Shown: positions 19,254-28,800 of the stretch, in pieces
Layout of the letters: every line of letters begins with the position of its first letter
Numbering within the stretch: position 1 is the first letter of the stretch
From: Moraxellaceae bacterium
Lineage (GTDB): Bacteria; Pseudomonadota; Gammaproteobacteria; Burkholderiales; Rhodocyclaceae
Reading direction: 5' to 3'
DNA length: 64,000 bases
NCBI GenBank assembly: GCA_031119205.1
Contig: JAVHYF010000005.1
Coordinates: 101,288 to 165,287, forward strand
The notes under the pieces: generated by a model
What the model was told of the DNA's origin: nothing
The model's database searches: none
What the model saw: the letters and a program-made list of their open reading frames with translations, nothing else
Program-made: the position numbers and the translations under genes

Positions 19254-20243
19254 TCAGCGCTCGACCTTCGGGTCCCGCATCATCAGGTGTTCGACGACAT
19301 CGCGCGGCGATATCTTTCCGTCCAGCACTGCCGAAACCGCACGGGTGATCGGCATCTCTACACCGAGAGAGTCGGCGCGCTGAACGACAACGCGACAGGT
19401 GAGCACGCCTTCGGCGACGTGTCCCAGCTGTTCGAGAATCTGCGGAAGCGCGAGTCCTTGTGCCAGCATCAGGCCAACCCGGCGGTTGCGCGACAGGTCT
19501 CCGGTGCTGGTGAGGATCAGGTCGCCCATGCCCGCGAGCCCCATCAGCGTTTCACGTCGCCCGCCAAGTGCCTCGGCCAGACGGGCGATCTCGGCCAGGC
19601 CGCGGGTCACCAGCGCCGCACGGGCGTTGTGGCCGTAGCCCAGGCCGTCGGTGATGCCGGCTGCGATCGCGAGCACGTTCTTGACCGCTCCACCGATCTC
19701 GGCGCCGACGACGTCGTCGTTGGCGTACAACCTCAGGCGGGGGTGGTGCAGGGTCTGGACCCAGTGCGTGGCGAAGCCAAGATCCGTAGCGGCGAGAGTG
19801 ATGGCGCAGGGCAGGCCGCGCGCTACTTCATCGGCAAAGCTCGGGCCGGTCAGCACGCCGTACGGCACGCCGGCAGGCAGCTCGGCATCGGCGACTTCGT
19901 GGGGCAGCAAGGCCGTGCTGGCTTCGAAGCCCTTGCAGGCCCAGAGTACCGGCGGGCAGGCGGGCAGACGAGCGAGGCTGTGCAACGTAGGTCGCAGGCC
20001 TGCTACCGGTGTCACCACCAGCGCGAGCTCTGCCTCCGCGCAGGCCTTTGCCAGGTCGTCATGCAGACTGATGCTGGCGGGCAGCTCGAACCCGGGCAGG
20101 TAGCGTTCGTTCCTGCGGCTGCGTGCCATGTCGGCGACATGATCCGCCTCGTGCGACCACAGGCTGACGACGTGTTGCGGTGCGTAGGTCAGGGCGAGTG
20201 CAGTGCCCCAGGCGCCTGCACCCAGTACGGCAATACGCGCCAT
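19254..20243 (-). CDS. gpsA: Glycerol-3-phosphate dehydrogenase [NAD(P)+]
   Basis: Reduces dihydroxyacetone phosphate to sn-glycerol-3-phosphate for phospholipid synthesis. The 329-residue product opens with the Rossmann motif MARIAVLGAGAWGTALAL and contains the catalytic GGAVKNVLAIAAGI lysine segment (about 185) and the substrate-binding NARAALVTRGLAEI segment. The ATG at 20243 overlaps the stop of the upstream SH3 gene by one base (TGATG), which fixes this start over the TTG one codon earlier. Last gene of the rhodanese-grxC-secB-SH3-gpsA operon. Confidence 0.96.
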   Translation of the reverse strand: MARIAVLGAGAWGTALALTYAPQHVVSLWSHEADHVADMARSRRNERYLPGFELPASISLHDDLAKACAEAELALVVTPVAGLRPTLHSLARLPACPPVLWACKGFEASTALLPHEVADAELPAGVPYGVLTGPSFADEVARGLPCAITLAATDLGFATHWVQTLHHPRLRLYANDDVVGAEIGGAVKNVLAIAAGITDGLGYGHNARAALVTRGLAEIARLAEALGGRRETLMGLAGMGDLILTSTGDLSRNRRVGLMLAQGLALPQILEQLGHVAEGVLTCRVVVQRADSLGVEMPITRAVSAVLDGKISPRDVVEHLMMRDPKVER

Positions 20244-20677
20244 CAAAGGCCCCAGACGGTTTTCAGCGGCACGAAGCCGATCTGGCCATCGCGATGGCGG
20301 ACGCGCACCCAGCCATTCGCCGGCGGTTCCAGCAGCTCGAGTACGACATCCTTGCTGGCGGAGAACACGACGGGCGCCGTGTCGCTGGCGGTCAGGCGAG
20401 CGTCAGCGCTGGGTGTGGTGACGATCAGCTGGCGCTGGGTGGCGAGCAGGTTGCGTTCCACCCAGCCAAGCCCGCCGCCCTGTTCGCGGATCTTGATCCA
20501 GCCCTCCAGCGACACGATGACTTCCACCGGCGTGCCCTTGAGCAGGATGAACAGGGGCTTGGCCTGGCGGGAACCGGCGTCATAGACGATGGCGTTGTCG
20601 GTCAGGCTGCGGTACTCCAGCGCCTGGGCGGCGCTGGAGACGAACAGACCGGCGATCAGCAACAGGGCGCCGCGCAT
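20243..20677 (-). CDS. Secreted bacterial SH3-domain protein
   Basis: A 144-residue protein with a signal peptide (MRGALLLIAGLFVSSAAQA) followed by two SH3_3/SH3_4-type domains: about residues 20-75 (VYDAGSRQAKPLFILLKGTPVEVI, GWIKIREQGGGLGWVERNLL) and about 85-143 (VVFSASKDVVLELLE, GWVRVRHRDGQIGFVPLKTVWGL). Such periplasmic SH3 domains often bind cell-wall peptides. It is placed between secB and gpsA, a conserved arrangement in related betaproteobacteria as I recall it. Partner unknown. Confidence 0.85.
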   Translation of the reverse strand: MRGALLLIAGLFVSSAAQALEYRSLTDNAIVYDAGSRQAKPLFILLKGTPVEVIVSLEGWIKIREQGGGLGWVERNLLATQRQLIVTTPSADARLTASDTAPVVFSASKDVVLELLEPPANGWVRVRHRDGQIGFVPLKTVWGL

Positions 20678-20681
20678 GGTC

Positions 20682-21143
20682 TTACTGGATGATGGGCGAA
20701 GCTTCAGCCTGCTGCTGTTGCTGCAGGCGGGCGTGGTACATGCCTTCGAAGTTCACCGGGTTCAGCAGCACCGGCTGGAAGCCGGCGCGGGTGACGGCGT
20801 CGGAAATCGCTTCGCGGGCATACGGGAACAGGATGTTGGCACAGCCGATCATCAGCACCGGCTCGATCTCCGCTTCCGGAATGTTGCGCAGCTGGAAGAT
20901 GCCGGCCTGTGCCACTTCCACCAGGAACATGGTGGTCTCGCCAGCCTTGGCGGTCACGGTGCTCTTCAGGGTGACTTCGAAGAAACCGTTCTCGATGGCA
21001 TTGGCCGCGGTGGACAGTTCGACGTTCACTTCCGGCTGGGTACGGTCGAGGTAGATCGCCGGTGCGTTCGGCACTTCGACCGACAGGTCCTTGACGTAGA
21101 TCTTCTCGATGTTGAACAGGGGTTGTTGTTGCTCGTCAGCCAT
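20682..21143 (-). CDS. secB: Protein-export chaperone SecB
   Basis: Cytosolic tetrameric chaperone that holds preproteins unfolded and delivers them to SecA. The 153-residue length and core segments (FNIEKIYVKDLSVEVPNAP, YHARLQ near the C terminus, and MIGCANILFPYAREAISDAV) are typical. The start MADEQQQPLFN at 21143 is the family start; the 42-codon upstream extension in frame crosses the glutaredoxin gene end and is rejected. It lies 4 bases before the SH3 gene and downstream of glutaredoxin in one operon. Confidence 0.97.
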   Translation of the reverse strand: MADEQQQPLFNIEKIYVKDLSVEVPNAPAIYLDRTQPEVNVELSTAANAIENGFFEVTLKSTVTAKAGETTMFLVEVAQAGIFQLRNIPEAEIEPVLMIGCANILFPYAREAISDAVTRAGFQPVLLNPVNFEGMYHARLQQQQQAEASPIIQ

Positions 21144-21180
21144 TTCAGTTGTCTCGTTGATGGTTGTTGCGGTTCGGGTT

Positions 21181-21456
21181 TCAGCTATTGCCGGAACTGG
21201 CGCCGGCCAGCAGTGCGTCCAGCTTGCCGTCGTGCTCCAGCGCGTACAGGTCGTCGCAGCCGCCGACATGCGTGTCGCCGATGTAGATCTGCGGCACGGT
21301 GCGGCGACCGGTGCGTTCGATCATGGTGTCCCGCTCGCCGGGGTCCAGGTCGACACGGATCTTCTCGATGTCACTGACTCCCTTGCGGCGCAGGAGTTGC
21401 TCGGCGCGCACGCAGTACGGACACACGGCCGTGGCGTACATGATGATGCGCGGCAT
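21181..21456 (-). CDS. grxC: Glutaredoxin 3
   Basis: Dithiol glutaredoxin of 91 residues with the active site CPYC (residues 12-15), the TVPQIYIGDTHVGGCDDLYAL segment containing the cis-Pro TVP and GG motifs for glutathione binding, and a length typical of GrxC. The start MPRIIMY is 5 bases after the rhodanese stop. Same operon as secB and gpsA. Confidence 0.95.
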   Translation of the reverse strand: MPRIIMYATAVCPYCVRAEQLLRRKGVSDIEKIRVDLDPGERDTMIERTGRRTVPQIYIGDTHVGGCDDLYALEHDGKLDALLAGASSGNS

Positions 21457-21461
21457 GGCGC

Positions 21462-21875
21462 TTACTTGCGGCCCTTGACCAGCGGCTGGCTGGCCTGCGC
21501 CCAGGCATCGATGCCACCGTCCAGGTTGACGGCGCGTTCGAAGCCAAGCTTGGCGAGGGTTGCGCGTGCTCCGCCGGAGCGGTTGCCACTCTGGCACACG
21601 ACGATGACAGGTTTGTTCTTGAGCTTGTTCAACTCGCCAGCGCGGTTTTCCAGCTCACCGAGCGGGATGTGGCGGGCGTTGGGCAGGTGGCCGCGTTCGA
21701 ACTCGGCAGCTTCGCGTACATCGATCACGGCGGCGTCTTCACGATTGATCAGTGTGACGGCCTGGGCGGGCGATACGCCGAAGCGGCCGCCACCTCGAAA
21801 CATGGGGGCCAGCAGCATGCCGCCGCTGACGAGTGCGATCACGATCCAGAAAACGTTTTGGGTCAGGAATTCCAT
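21462..21875 (-). CDS. Membrane-anchored rhodanese-like protein
   Basis: A 137-residue protein with an N-terminal membrane anchor (about residues 8-25, [19 protein letters not shown]) and one rhodanese domain. The active-site loop [12 protein letters not shown] carries the catalytic cysteine (about residue 95). This YibN-type protein commonly precedes grxC and secB. It is the first gene of the operon and is divergent from gpmA; the start at 21875 gives the standard MEFLTQN N terminus. Role in sulfur transfer or export is not established by sequence. Confidence 0.9.
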   Translation of the reverse strand: MEFLTQNVFWIVIALVSGGMLLAPMFRGGGRFGVSPAQAVTLINREDAAVIDVREAAEFERGHLPNARHIPLGELENRAGELNKLKNKPVIVVCQSGNRSGGARATLAKLGFERAVNLDGGIDAWAQASQPLVKGRK

Positions 21876-21948
21876 GCGCAGGGACAAAAAAGAAAAGCGG
21901 AAAGGGAAGCAGAATCTGCCTGCCGGTCTGGCGGCTCGGGCAATCCGA

Positions 21949-21954
21949 TACAAT
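21949..21954 (+). promoter_or_regulatory. Candidate -10 element of the gpmA-envC-ctpA operon
   Basis: TACAAT lies 65 bases before the gpmA ATG in the divergent region between the rhodanese gene and gpmA. No convincing -35 is seen at 16-18 bases upstream. Confidence 0.4.
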
Positions 21955-22018
21955 ATCATCTTTGGCGCCAGGCCTTCTTTCCCCCTGCTGTTGCAACCCT
22001 CCGAATAGGTTAGAACCC

Positions 22019-22768
22019 ATGTACAAGATCGTATTGCTGCGTCACGGCGAGTCCACCTGGAACAAGGAAAACCGCTTCACCGGTTGGACCGATGTGGACC
22101 TGACCGAGCACGGCGTCAACGAAGCCATTGCCGCTGGCAAGCTGCTGAAGAAGGAAGGCTATGCCTTCGACATCGCTTTCACGTCCGTCCTGAAGCGCGC
22201 CAACAAGACCCTGAACGTCGTGCTGGAACAACTGGACCAGCTGTGGATTCCCGTCGAACATTCGTGGCGCCTGAACGAGCGCCACTACGGCGCCCTGCAA
22301 GGCCTCAACAAGGGCGAGACCGCGGCCAAGTTCGGCGACGATCAGGTGAAGGTGTGGCGTCGTTCCTACGACGTGCCGCCGCCCGCGCTGGAAGATGGCG
22401 ATGCCCGTCTGGAGACCAACGAGCCGCGTTACGCCAACCTGAAGGACGGCGAATTCCCGCGCACCGAATGCCTGAAGGACACGGTTGCCCGCTTCGTGCC
22501 GTACTGGCTGGAAACCATCGCTCCGGTGGTCAAGTCCGGCAAGAAGGTGATCATCGCCGCCCACGGCAACAGCATCCGCGCGCTGATCAAGTACCTGGAC
22601 AACGTGTCCGAAGGCGACATCGTCGAACTGAACATCCCGACGGCACAGCCGCTGGTGTATGAGCTGGATGCCGATCTGAAGCCGATCAAGCACTACTACC
22701 TCGGCGATGCCGATGCGATCGCTGCCGCCATGGCCGCCGTCGCCAACCAGGGCAAGGCCAAGGCCTGA
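22019..22768 (+). CDS. gpmA: 2,3-bisphosphoglycerate-dependent phosphoglycerate mutase
   Basis: Glycolytic/gluconeogenic enzyme that interconverts 3- and 2-phosphoglycerate. The 249 residues include the phosphohistidine motif [18 protein letters not shown] (His9 or adjacent), [12 protein letters not shown] and [14 protein letters not shown] with the second catalytic histidine. The stop overlaps the envC start by one base (TGATG). First gene of the gpmA-envC-ctpA operon. Confidence 0.97.
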   Translation: MYKIVLLRHGESTWNKENRFTGWTDVDLTEHGVNEAIAAGKLLKKEGYAFDIAFTSVLKRANKTLNVVLEQLDQLWIPVEHSWRLNERHYGALQGLNKGETAAKFGDDQVKVWRRSYDVPPPALEDGDARLETNEPRYANLKDGEFPRTECLKDTVARFVPYWLETIAPVVKSGKKVIIAAHGNSIRALIKYLDNVSEGDIVELNIPTAQPLVYELDADLKPIKHYYLGDADAIAAAMAAVANQGKAKA

Positions 22769-24018
22769 TGCATCGCCTGCGCATGCGCTGCCTGCTGGCC
22801 ATCTTCCTGGTGGCCGGCGTGGCGCATGCCGCGCCGATCGATGACCGGCGCGATGAACTGAAAGGCCTGCGGGCGCAGATCGGCGCCCTGCAGGCCGAAA
22901 TCTCCCAGAGCGAGGATGTCCGCGAAGACGCTGCCGACCTGTTGTCGGAGGTCGAGCGGAACATTTCCGGTGCCCAGCGCCGCCTGCGCGAAATCCAGCT
23001 GATGCGCGGCCGGCTGGACGCCGAGATCGTCCGCCTGGTCGAAGAGCAGGCCCGCCTGCAGGCCGAGGTCGATGCCCAGCGCCAGCGCCTGGGTGACACC
23101 CTGTACCGCATCTACGTCGAAGGGGGGCAGGCCGGTGCGCGTCGCTTCCTCGGCGGGGACGACCCCAACCAGCTCGCCCGCGATGCCTACTACCTGGAGC
23201 AGATCGCCCGCCAACGCGCGCGCGCCATCGACGAGGCCCGGGTATCGCTGAGCAACCTGCAGACCGTGCTGGCCGAAGTGGAAGCCAAGCGTGCCCAGCT
23301 GCTGGCGCTGGAGACCGAGCGCAAGGGGCAGCAGAAGGAACTGAGCGCCCAGCGCGCCCAGCAACGCGCCGTGCTGAACGCGGCCGCCGAGAAACTGCGC
23401 GCCCAGCGGCGCGAGATGAAGTCCTTGCAGCGCGACGAAGCGCGCATGGAAAAGCTCATCCAGGGCCTGGACCGCATCGCCCGCAGCAATCCGCCCCCTG
23501 CAAAACCACGCAATCCCGCCGTGAACAGACCCGCGCAGGCCGGGGCATCGCAGCCGGCTGCCGGCGAGCGGGTCACCGGCATCGCCAGCGACGTGGCAAG
23601 GCCTGAAGATGGCGGTGACGGGGCCTTCGCTGCCCAGCGTGGAAAGCTGCGTTGGCCGGTGCGTGGCGAACTACTGGGCCGCTTCGGTGCTCAAAGAGCG
23701 GAAGGTGGTAGCTGGCGGGGGGTGATGATCCGCGCCGCAGGTGGTAGCGAGGTTCGTTCGGTGGCCGGTGGCCGTGTGGCTTTTGCGGACTGGCTGCGGG
23801 GTTTTGGCAACCTCATCATCGTGGACCACGGTGAGGGTTACATGAGTATTTACGGCAACAACGAGTCGCTGTTCAAGTCGCCGGGCCAGCCCGTGCGACA
23901 AGGCGAATCGATTGCCAGCGTAGGCGCCACCGGGGGCGCGGAAGAATCCGGCTTATACTTTGAAATACGCTATCGCGGTCAGCCGCAAGACCCCGTCAAA
24001 TGGATGACGGGGCGCTGA
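22768..24018 (+). CDS. envC: Murein hydrolase activator EnvC-like, degenerate LytM domain
   Basis: Periplasmic protein of 416 residues: signal peptide (about 1-22), a long coiled coil (about 28-230) rich in Glu/Arg/Gln heptads, a flexible Pro/Ala linker (about 245-280) and a C-terminal LytM/M23 domain (about 293-415). The zinc-binding histidines of active M23 peptidases are replaced: the HxxxD position reads SWRGVMI and the HxH position reads YMSIYGN. That fits EnvC, which activates amidases rather than cleaving peptidoglycan. It overlaps gpmA and precedes ctpA. Confidence 0.93.
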   Translation: MHRLRMRCLLAIFLVAGVAHAAPIDDRRDELKGLRAQIGALQAEISQSEDVREDAADLLSEVERNISGAQRRLREIQLMRGRLDAEIVRLVEEQARLQAEVDAQRQRLGDTLYRIYVEGGQAGARRFLGGDDPNQLARDAYYLEQIARQRARAIDEARVSLSNLQTVLAEVEAKRAQLLALETERKGQQKELSAQRAQQRAVLNAAAEKLRAQRREMKSLQRDEARMEKLIQGLDRIARSNPPPAKPRNPAVNRPAQAGASQPAAGERVTGIASDVARPEDGGDGAFAAQRGKLRWPVRGELLGRFGAQRAEGGSWRGVMIRAAGGSEVRSVAGGRVAFADWLRGFGNLIIVDHGEGYMSIYGNNESLFKSPGQPVRQGESIASVGATGGAEESGLYFEIRYRGQPQDPVKWMTGR

Positions 24019-24055
24019 TGCAGGTGTGCCCACCCACAGGCGCAACGGAGAAATA

Positions 24056-25507
24056 ATGAGCAGCAAGTTCAAGCAGGCAGGTCTGGTAATGAGCGGCGTC
24101 GTCGTCGGCGTCCTGTTGAGTCTCCACTTCTCCGCGCGTGCCGATCGCGAAGGGCCGACTCCCCTGCCGGTCGAAGAGATGCGAGCCTTCGCCACGGTCT
24201 TCGAGGCAATCAAGCAGAACTACGTCGACCCGGTCGACGACAAGAAACTGGTCAAGAATGCGGTGAGTGGCATGGTGTCCGGCCTGGATCCGCACTCCAC
24301 GTACCTCGACCAGGAAGAGAAGCGGGACCTGCAGGTCTCGATCAGCGGCGAGTTTGGCGGCCTCGGTATCGAGGTCGGCATGGAAGACGGCTTCGTCAAG
24401 GTTGTCTCTCCGATCGAGGACACGCCGGCCTTCCGTGCTGGCGTGAAGGCGGGTGACCTGATCGTCCGTCTCGACAACGAGTCCGTGAAAGGCCTGTCGC
24501 TCAATGACGCCGTCAAGCGCATGCGTGGCAAACCAGGCACCAAGATCAACCTGACCATCGCCCGCAAGGGGGCCGAGGCGCCCATCGAGGTGACCCTGAC
24601 CCGCGAGGTCATCAAGGTGCAGAGCGTCAAGTCCAAGCTCATCGAGCCGGGCTACGGCTACGTGCGCCTGACCCAGTTCCAGCGCAACACCACCAGCGAC
24701 CTGGTGCGTCACCTGGATCGCATCTACAAGCAGGGCCCGGTGAAGGGTCTGGTACTGGACCTGCGCAACGACCCGGGTGGTCTGCTCAACAACGCCGTGG
24801 GCGTGTCGGCGGCCTTCCTGCCGAAGGACGCACTGGTGGTCTACACCGATGGCCGCCTCCCGGACGCCAAGACCAAGTTCTTCGCTTCGCTGGACTACTA
24901 CCGTGCTGACAACAGCGGTGACGATCCGCTGAAGGGCCTGCCGGTCGAAGCCAAGAAAGTGCCCATCGTGGTGCTGGTGAATGGTGGCTCGGCCTCCGCT
25001 TCGGAGATCGTGGCCGGCGCGCTGCAGGACTACAAGCGCGCCACCATCCTCGGCACGCAGACCTTCGGCAAGGGCTCGGTGCAGAGTGTCATCGACCTGC
25101 CTGGCGGTACCGCAGTGAAGATCACGACGGCGCGTTACTTCACGCCGAATGGCCGCTCGATCCAGGCCAAGGGCATCGAGCCCGATCTGCTGGTCGAAGA
25201 GACCGCCGGCGCAAACTTCCCGCGCCTGCGCGAGGCCGACCTGCAGGGTCACCTGTCCAACCCGAAGGACGGCGCTGCCGTACCGGCGAGCCCCAAGGCT
25301 GTGGAAGAGAAAGCACCGCGCGCCGAGCCGCCCGCGAAGGTAGAGAACACTCCGCCGATCGAGTTCGGTACCAAGGGTGACTTCCAGTTCGAGCAGGCAC
25401 TCAATCACCTGAAAGGTCTGCCGGTGCAGACCAAGCCGGTGACGCCGACTGCCGATGCCTCGGCTCCCGCTGTGACGCCGGTGGCACCGCCGGAAAAGGC
25501 CAAGTAA
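24056..25507 (+). CDS. ctpA: S41 family C-terminal processing peptidase
   Basis: Periplasmic tail-specific protease of 483 residues. An N-terminal membrane/signal segment (AGLVMSGVVVGVLLSLHFSARA) is followed by a PDZ domain (about 90-170; FGGLGIEVG, AGVKAGDLIVRLDNE) and the S41 catalytic domain with the Ser-Lys dyad: Ser in NGGSASASEI (about residue 315) and Lys in TFGKGSVQS (about 338). The C-terminal 100 residues are Ala/Pro-rich and low complexity. A GGAGAA ribosome-binding site precedes the ATG. It ends at a strong terminator. Confidence 0.95.
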   Translation: MSSKFKQAGLVMSGVVVGVLLSLHFSARADREGPTPLPVEEMRAFATVFEAIKQNYVDPVDDKKLVKNAVSGMVSGLDPHSTYLDQEEKRDLQVSISGEFGGLGIEVGMEDGFVKVVSPIEDTPAFRAGVKAGDLIVRLDNESVKGLSLNDAVKRMRGKPGTKINLTIARKGAEAPIEVTLTREVIKVQSVKSKLIEPGYGYVRLTQFQRNTTSDLVRHLDRIYKQGPVKGLVLDLRNDPGGLLNNAVGVSAAFLPKDALVVYTDGRLPDAKTKFFASLDYYRADNSGDDPLKGLPVEAKKVPIVVLVNGGSASASEIVAGALQDYKRATILGTQTFGKGSVQSVIDLPGGTAVKITTARYFTPNGRSIQAKGIEPDLLVEETAGANFPRLREADLQGHLSNPKDGAAVPASPKAVEEKAPRAEPPAKVENTPPIEFGTKGDFQFEQALNHLKGLPVQTKPVTPTADASAPAVTPVAPPEKAK

Positions 25508-25531
25508 GCCGCGCTGCTTGGCGCAAAGACA

Positions 25532-25556
25532 AAACGGCCCGCGATGCGGGCCGTTT
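25532..25556 (+). terminator. Rho-independent terminator of ctpA
   Basis: An 11-bp perfect stem, AAACGGCCCGC and GCGGGCCGTTT around GAT, followed by a T-rich stretch (CTCTTT), lies 25 bases after ctpA. Confidence 0.9.
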
Positions 25557-25846
25557 CTCTTTCAGCGCGTACTTGGGTGCGGAGCAAGCGTGCGTTGCGG
25601 CTTGGCGAATGAAGAGCGCCGTGCGCACAGACACGCATTCCAGGGCATGCTGGGACGTGGGCACAGCACGTCGTGCGATGGCAGGTGCAGTGCGATATGC
25701 GGGGCGGCCCCGGTTGCGTCAATCGCACGCCAGGCAAGGTCACAGCAAAACCGGGCGCACTACAGGGCCGTGCAGGGTCGTTTCTGCGCGCGCCCTGACC
25801 AGCTGGAATGAGATCGGCGCCGAGCGTCTCTGTCTGGCCCGGCGTT
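25557..25846. other. Non-coding boundary between ctpA and the T6SS cluster
   Basis: About 290 bases between the ctpA terminator and the end of tssM. The short reading frames in it have no ribosome-binding site, no family resemblance and biased composition (Arg/Cys/His-rich). No tRNA, integrase or clear direct repeat was seen. It marks one edge of the T6SS locus. Confidence 0.6.
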
Positions 25847-28800
25847 TCAGCGCCAGAGCTGGAAGCGTTCCAGCTCACCACGTATGCCGCTGTTGCTGCG
25901 GATCATCGGGCGCTGCTGCTGGACGAAATCGGGCAGTTTCGAGCGTTCGCTGGCAGCTTCTGCGCTGCCGGCAAGGTCGCCGTATGCGAGGGCAATGACC
26001 GTCCGCTGACCGATCCGCGTTGGGTAGGCGAACAGGCGATCAGGCGAGGCGGTTGCGCTACCCAGGCGCTTCAGCATCTGTTCCGCGGCGGCCGGGCTGT
26101 CTGCCAGCCAGACCTGAAGGGTATGGCGACTTTCGTTACGGACCAGCCAGCGTTCGGCGGCGGTGACGGCGGCCTGGAGCTGCGGGGTACTGTCGGTCAA
26201 CTCAAGCACGATGCGGCCCGGCGGTGGAGCTGGAGTTGGTGCCGGCGCGGGCGCGGGCGCTGATGCGGGTACCGGAGCTGGCGGAGGTGCAGCGGCCGGG
26301 TGCGCGCTGGCCACCAGTTCCTCGATCAGCATGCGCACGGGGCGCTCGCTGGAACGCACCAGCGTCGGGTCGCTGTTCCAGCACAGGGCGATCCGGCCCG
26401 GCAGCTTGACCTCGCTGCTGGGCTCGGTGCCCAGACCCTGTAGGCGAGCCTGCAGGTTGCCCTGGCTCAGTGCATCGAGTTGTTGCTGGGCGCGTTGCTT
26501 GTCGGCGTTGGCTGTGTTGCGTTGGTCGGTCAGGCGACGATGCTGCTCGGTCGCATCGAGGATGGCGTCCTGGCCGTCGAAGCTGAAGCGCACGATCACC
26601 TGGCGCACGTCGGCTGCTTCGAGGCGGGTGCGTTGGGCCGGGAAGTCTGCGGCGTTGAAGATGTGCTGGCCGCTGCGGAAGTCCTGCATGAAGGCGGCGA
26701 AGCCCTGGTTGCCGGCATAGCGCCGCGTGAGCGAGAAGTCAGCGAAGCGGACGGTGAGCACGGCATCGCCGCAGCTGCGCGGTGACCAGTTGAGGGTCTC
26801 GGTGACGCCGAAGTTCAGGTTGTTGAGACGGAACGGGCTGCCTGCACACTGGACGTTCAGTTCGGTCGAGATGACCTTCTGGCGAGCCTCCTCATTGAGG
26901 CCGGTCGGCAGTCCGGTGATGCTGACGGGATGTACCGCCGCCTGCAGGGCATCGAGCGACCTGGTGAGCTCGCCGATGCGTGTATCGGCAGTCTGGCTCT
27001 GGCTCTGCAGGGCCAGCTTCTGCTGCTCATCCTTCAGCTCGCGTTGCTGGGTGCCCAGCGCGGTTTGCTTCACCGCCAGCTTCTGCTGCACCTGACGGCC
27101 GACGGCACCATTCAGGAAAGGCAGGAAGTCAGGCGTGAAGGGCAGCTGCTGGCCAAGTGTCTGCTTTGCTTCGACACCATCAGCTGTGCGTTGCAGGAAG
27201 GGGCGGGCGGGGCCGTCGACGAACGCCCACAGCGTGCCGCTGTCACCGTACAGCTTGTCGGAGAGCTCCTGCATGCTCGCCGCCGACTGCATCGGCCACA
27301 TCACGCGAGTCTCCCAGTCCTTCTGCAGGCTGCAGCTCGCCTGGGTGTCGGCGTAGCGCGTGGCGAGTTGCACAGGGCCGGTCAGCAGGCCCCATGCGAC
27401 CTGATCGGTCGGATCGCTACTGCCGAGTACCCGGCGCAGATCGCCGACGCGGGCGTAGGCGTCATGCAGGACTGATTTGCCCTGGGGATCGCGGTCGAGG
27501 TTGTGGAAGTCGGCGGACAGCTTGGTGGCTTTGGCAATTCCGCCGGTTGCTTCGCCGACGCCGGATGTGAGCGCAGTGCCGTAGGCCTGGAAGAAGCGAC
27601 CTGCGGCGATCTGCGCTTCCAGCTCCTGACGGGCGCGGCCGCTGTCGCCGCTGGCGGCCAGATCCTTCAGCAAGCGGCCGCCGATGTCGTTGATGGCGCC
27701 GACGACCGGTACGGAGCCCTGGCGCGCAGCGCGCAACCGCAGCGTCACCAAGCGCTGGTTGAGCGTCAGCCAGCCCGGCAGCGCCTCCTGCGGCGTGTCG
27801 GAGAATTCGTTGACCAACCTGCTGGCAAGCTGGGAGTACGGGTTGTCGGCGGTGTTCAGGCGCGCGAGTGCGGCGCGCCATTCACTCTCGCCACGCAGGG
27901 TGTCTTCACCATAGGGGAAGCGCCAGGTGAACTCCTGCCACTGGCGGAGTTTCTCGCTCTGGTACCAGACATTGAAGCGGGCCTGCTTGTCGGCGAAATC
28001 GGCCGTGACCGGCGCGCTCTTTGCGACCTCGGCGAGGAAGTCGTCGATCTTCTTCTTGCCGGTGCGCGTGAAGGCCGGCGTCACCTGCGGCAGATCGTCC
28101 ACCTGGCGCGAGCCGCGCCAGAAAGTGTTCATCTGCACGGCAGGCGTCTCGGGTTGCGCGTCCGCCCAGCTGACGATCCATTCCAGGTTGCTGCTCTCCA
28201 GCGCGATGCGGTTGAGTTCCTTCTTCAGCGCGTCGAGGCGTTGCAGGCGGAAGATGTCGTTGGGTTGCCAGGCGAGCAGCGCGACGTACATCTCGTTGAA
28301 GTGGCTGGCCGCCTCCGGCGACATCGTCTGGTCCATCTCGAAGAGAACGGCCCCGGACAGCGGCGGCATCTTGCGCAGGTCTTCGTGAGTGCCGCCGGCG
28401 AGTACGGTCTGCACCATGTTGATCCGGCGCACGAAGGTCTGGATGTAGTCCGCCAGTTCATCCGAGCGGCCCAGCGAGGTGAGCTCGGCGATCTTGCGGT
28501 TCAGCGCGTCGTCGAGGCCCGGCAGGATGTACTTGCGGAAGTTGTCGATGTAGTTCTTCTTGATCTTCTCTTCCGCCTGCACGATGTGGCTGTCATAAGC
28601 CAGCAGGTGGTTGGCGTATTGCTGTTCGCGTCGCTCCAGCCAGTAGGCGAAGCCACGGAAGCGCTCCAGCGCTTCGACGTCGTGACGTAGCTGGCCGACC
28701 AGCTTGATGTCCTTGGGGTAGGTCTCGCGCATGGTGTTCAGCGTGTTCTGGCTGTGCGCGAACGAGAAAGTCAGGTAGCCGGCGGTCGCTACCACCAACA

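Noticed and set aside
22768..24018. EnvC-like protein as an active M23 endopeptidase
   Set aside because: The zinc-binding histidines of both catalytic motifs are absent, so an activator role is preferred.
23996..25408. Minus-strand 470-codon open frame opposite ctpA
   Set aside because: It is antisense to an intact S41 peptidase and shows the His/Arg/Gly-rich bias of a GC-driven shadow frame.
25405..25881. Minus-strand frame across the ctpA terminator that could extend the T6SS cluster
   Set aside because: It runs through the terminator hairpin and the ctpA end, lacks a ribosome-binding site and gives a low-complexity Pro/Arg/Cys product.
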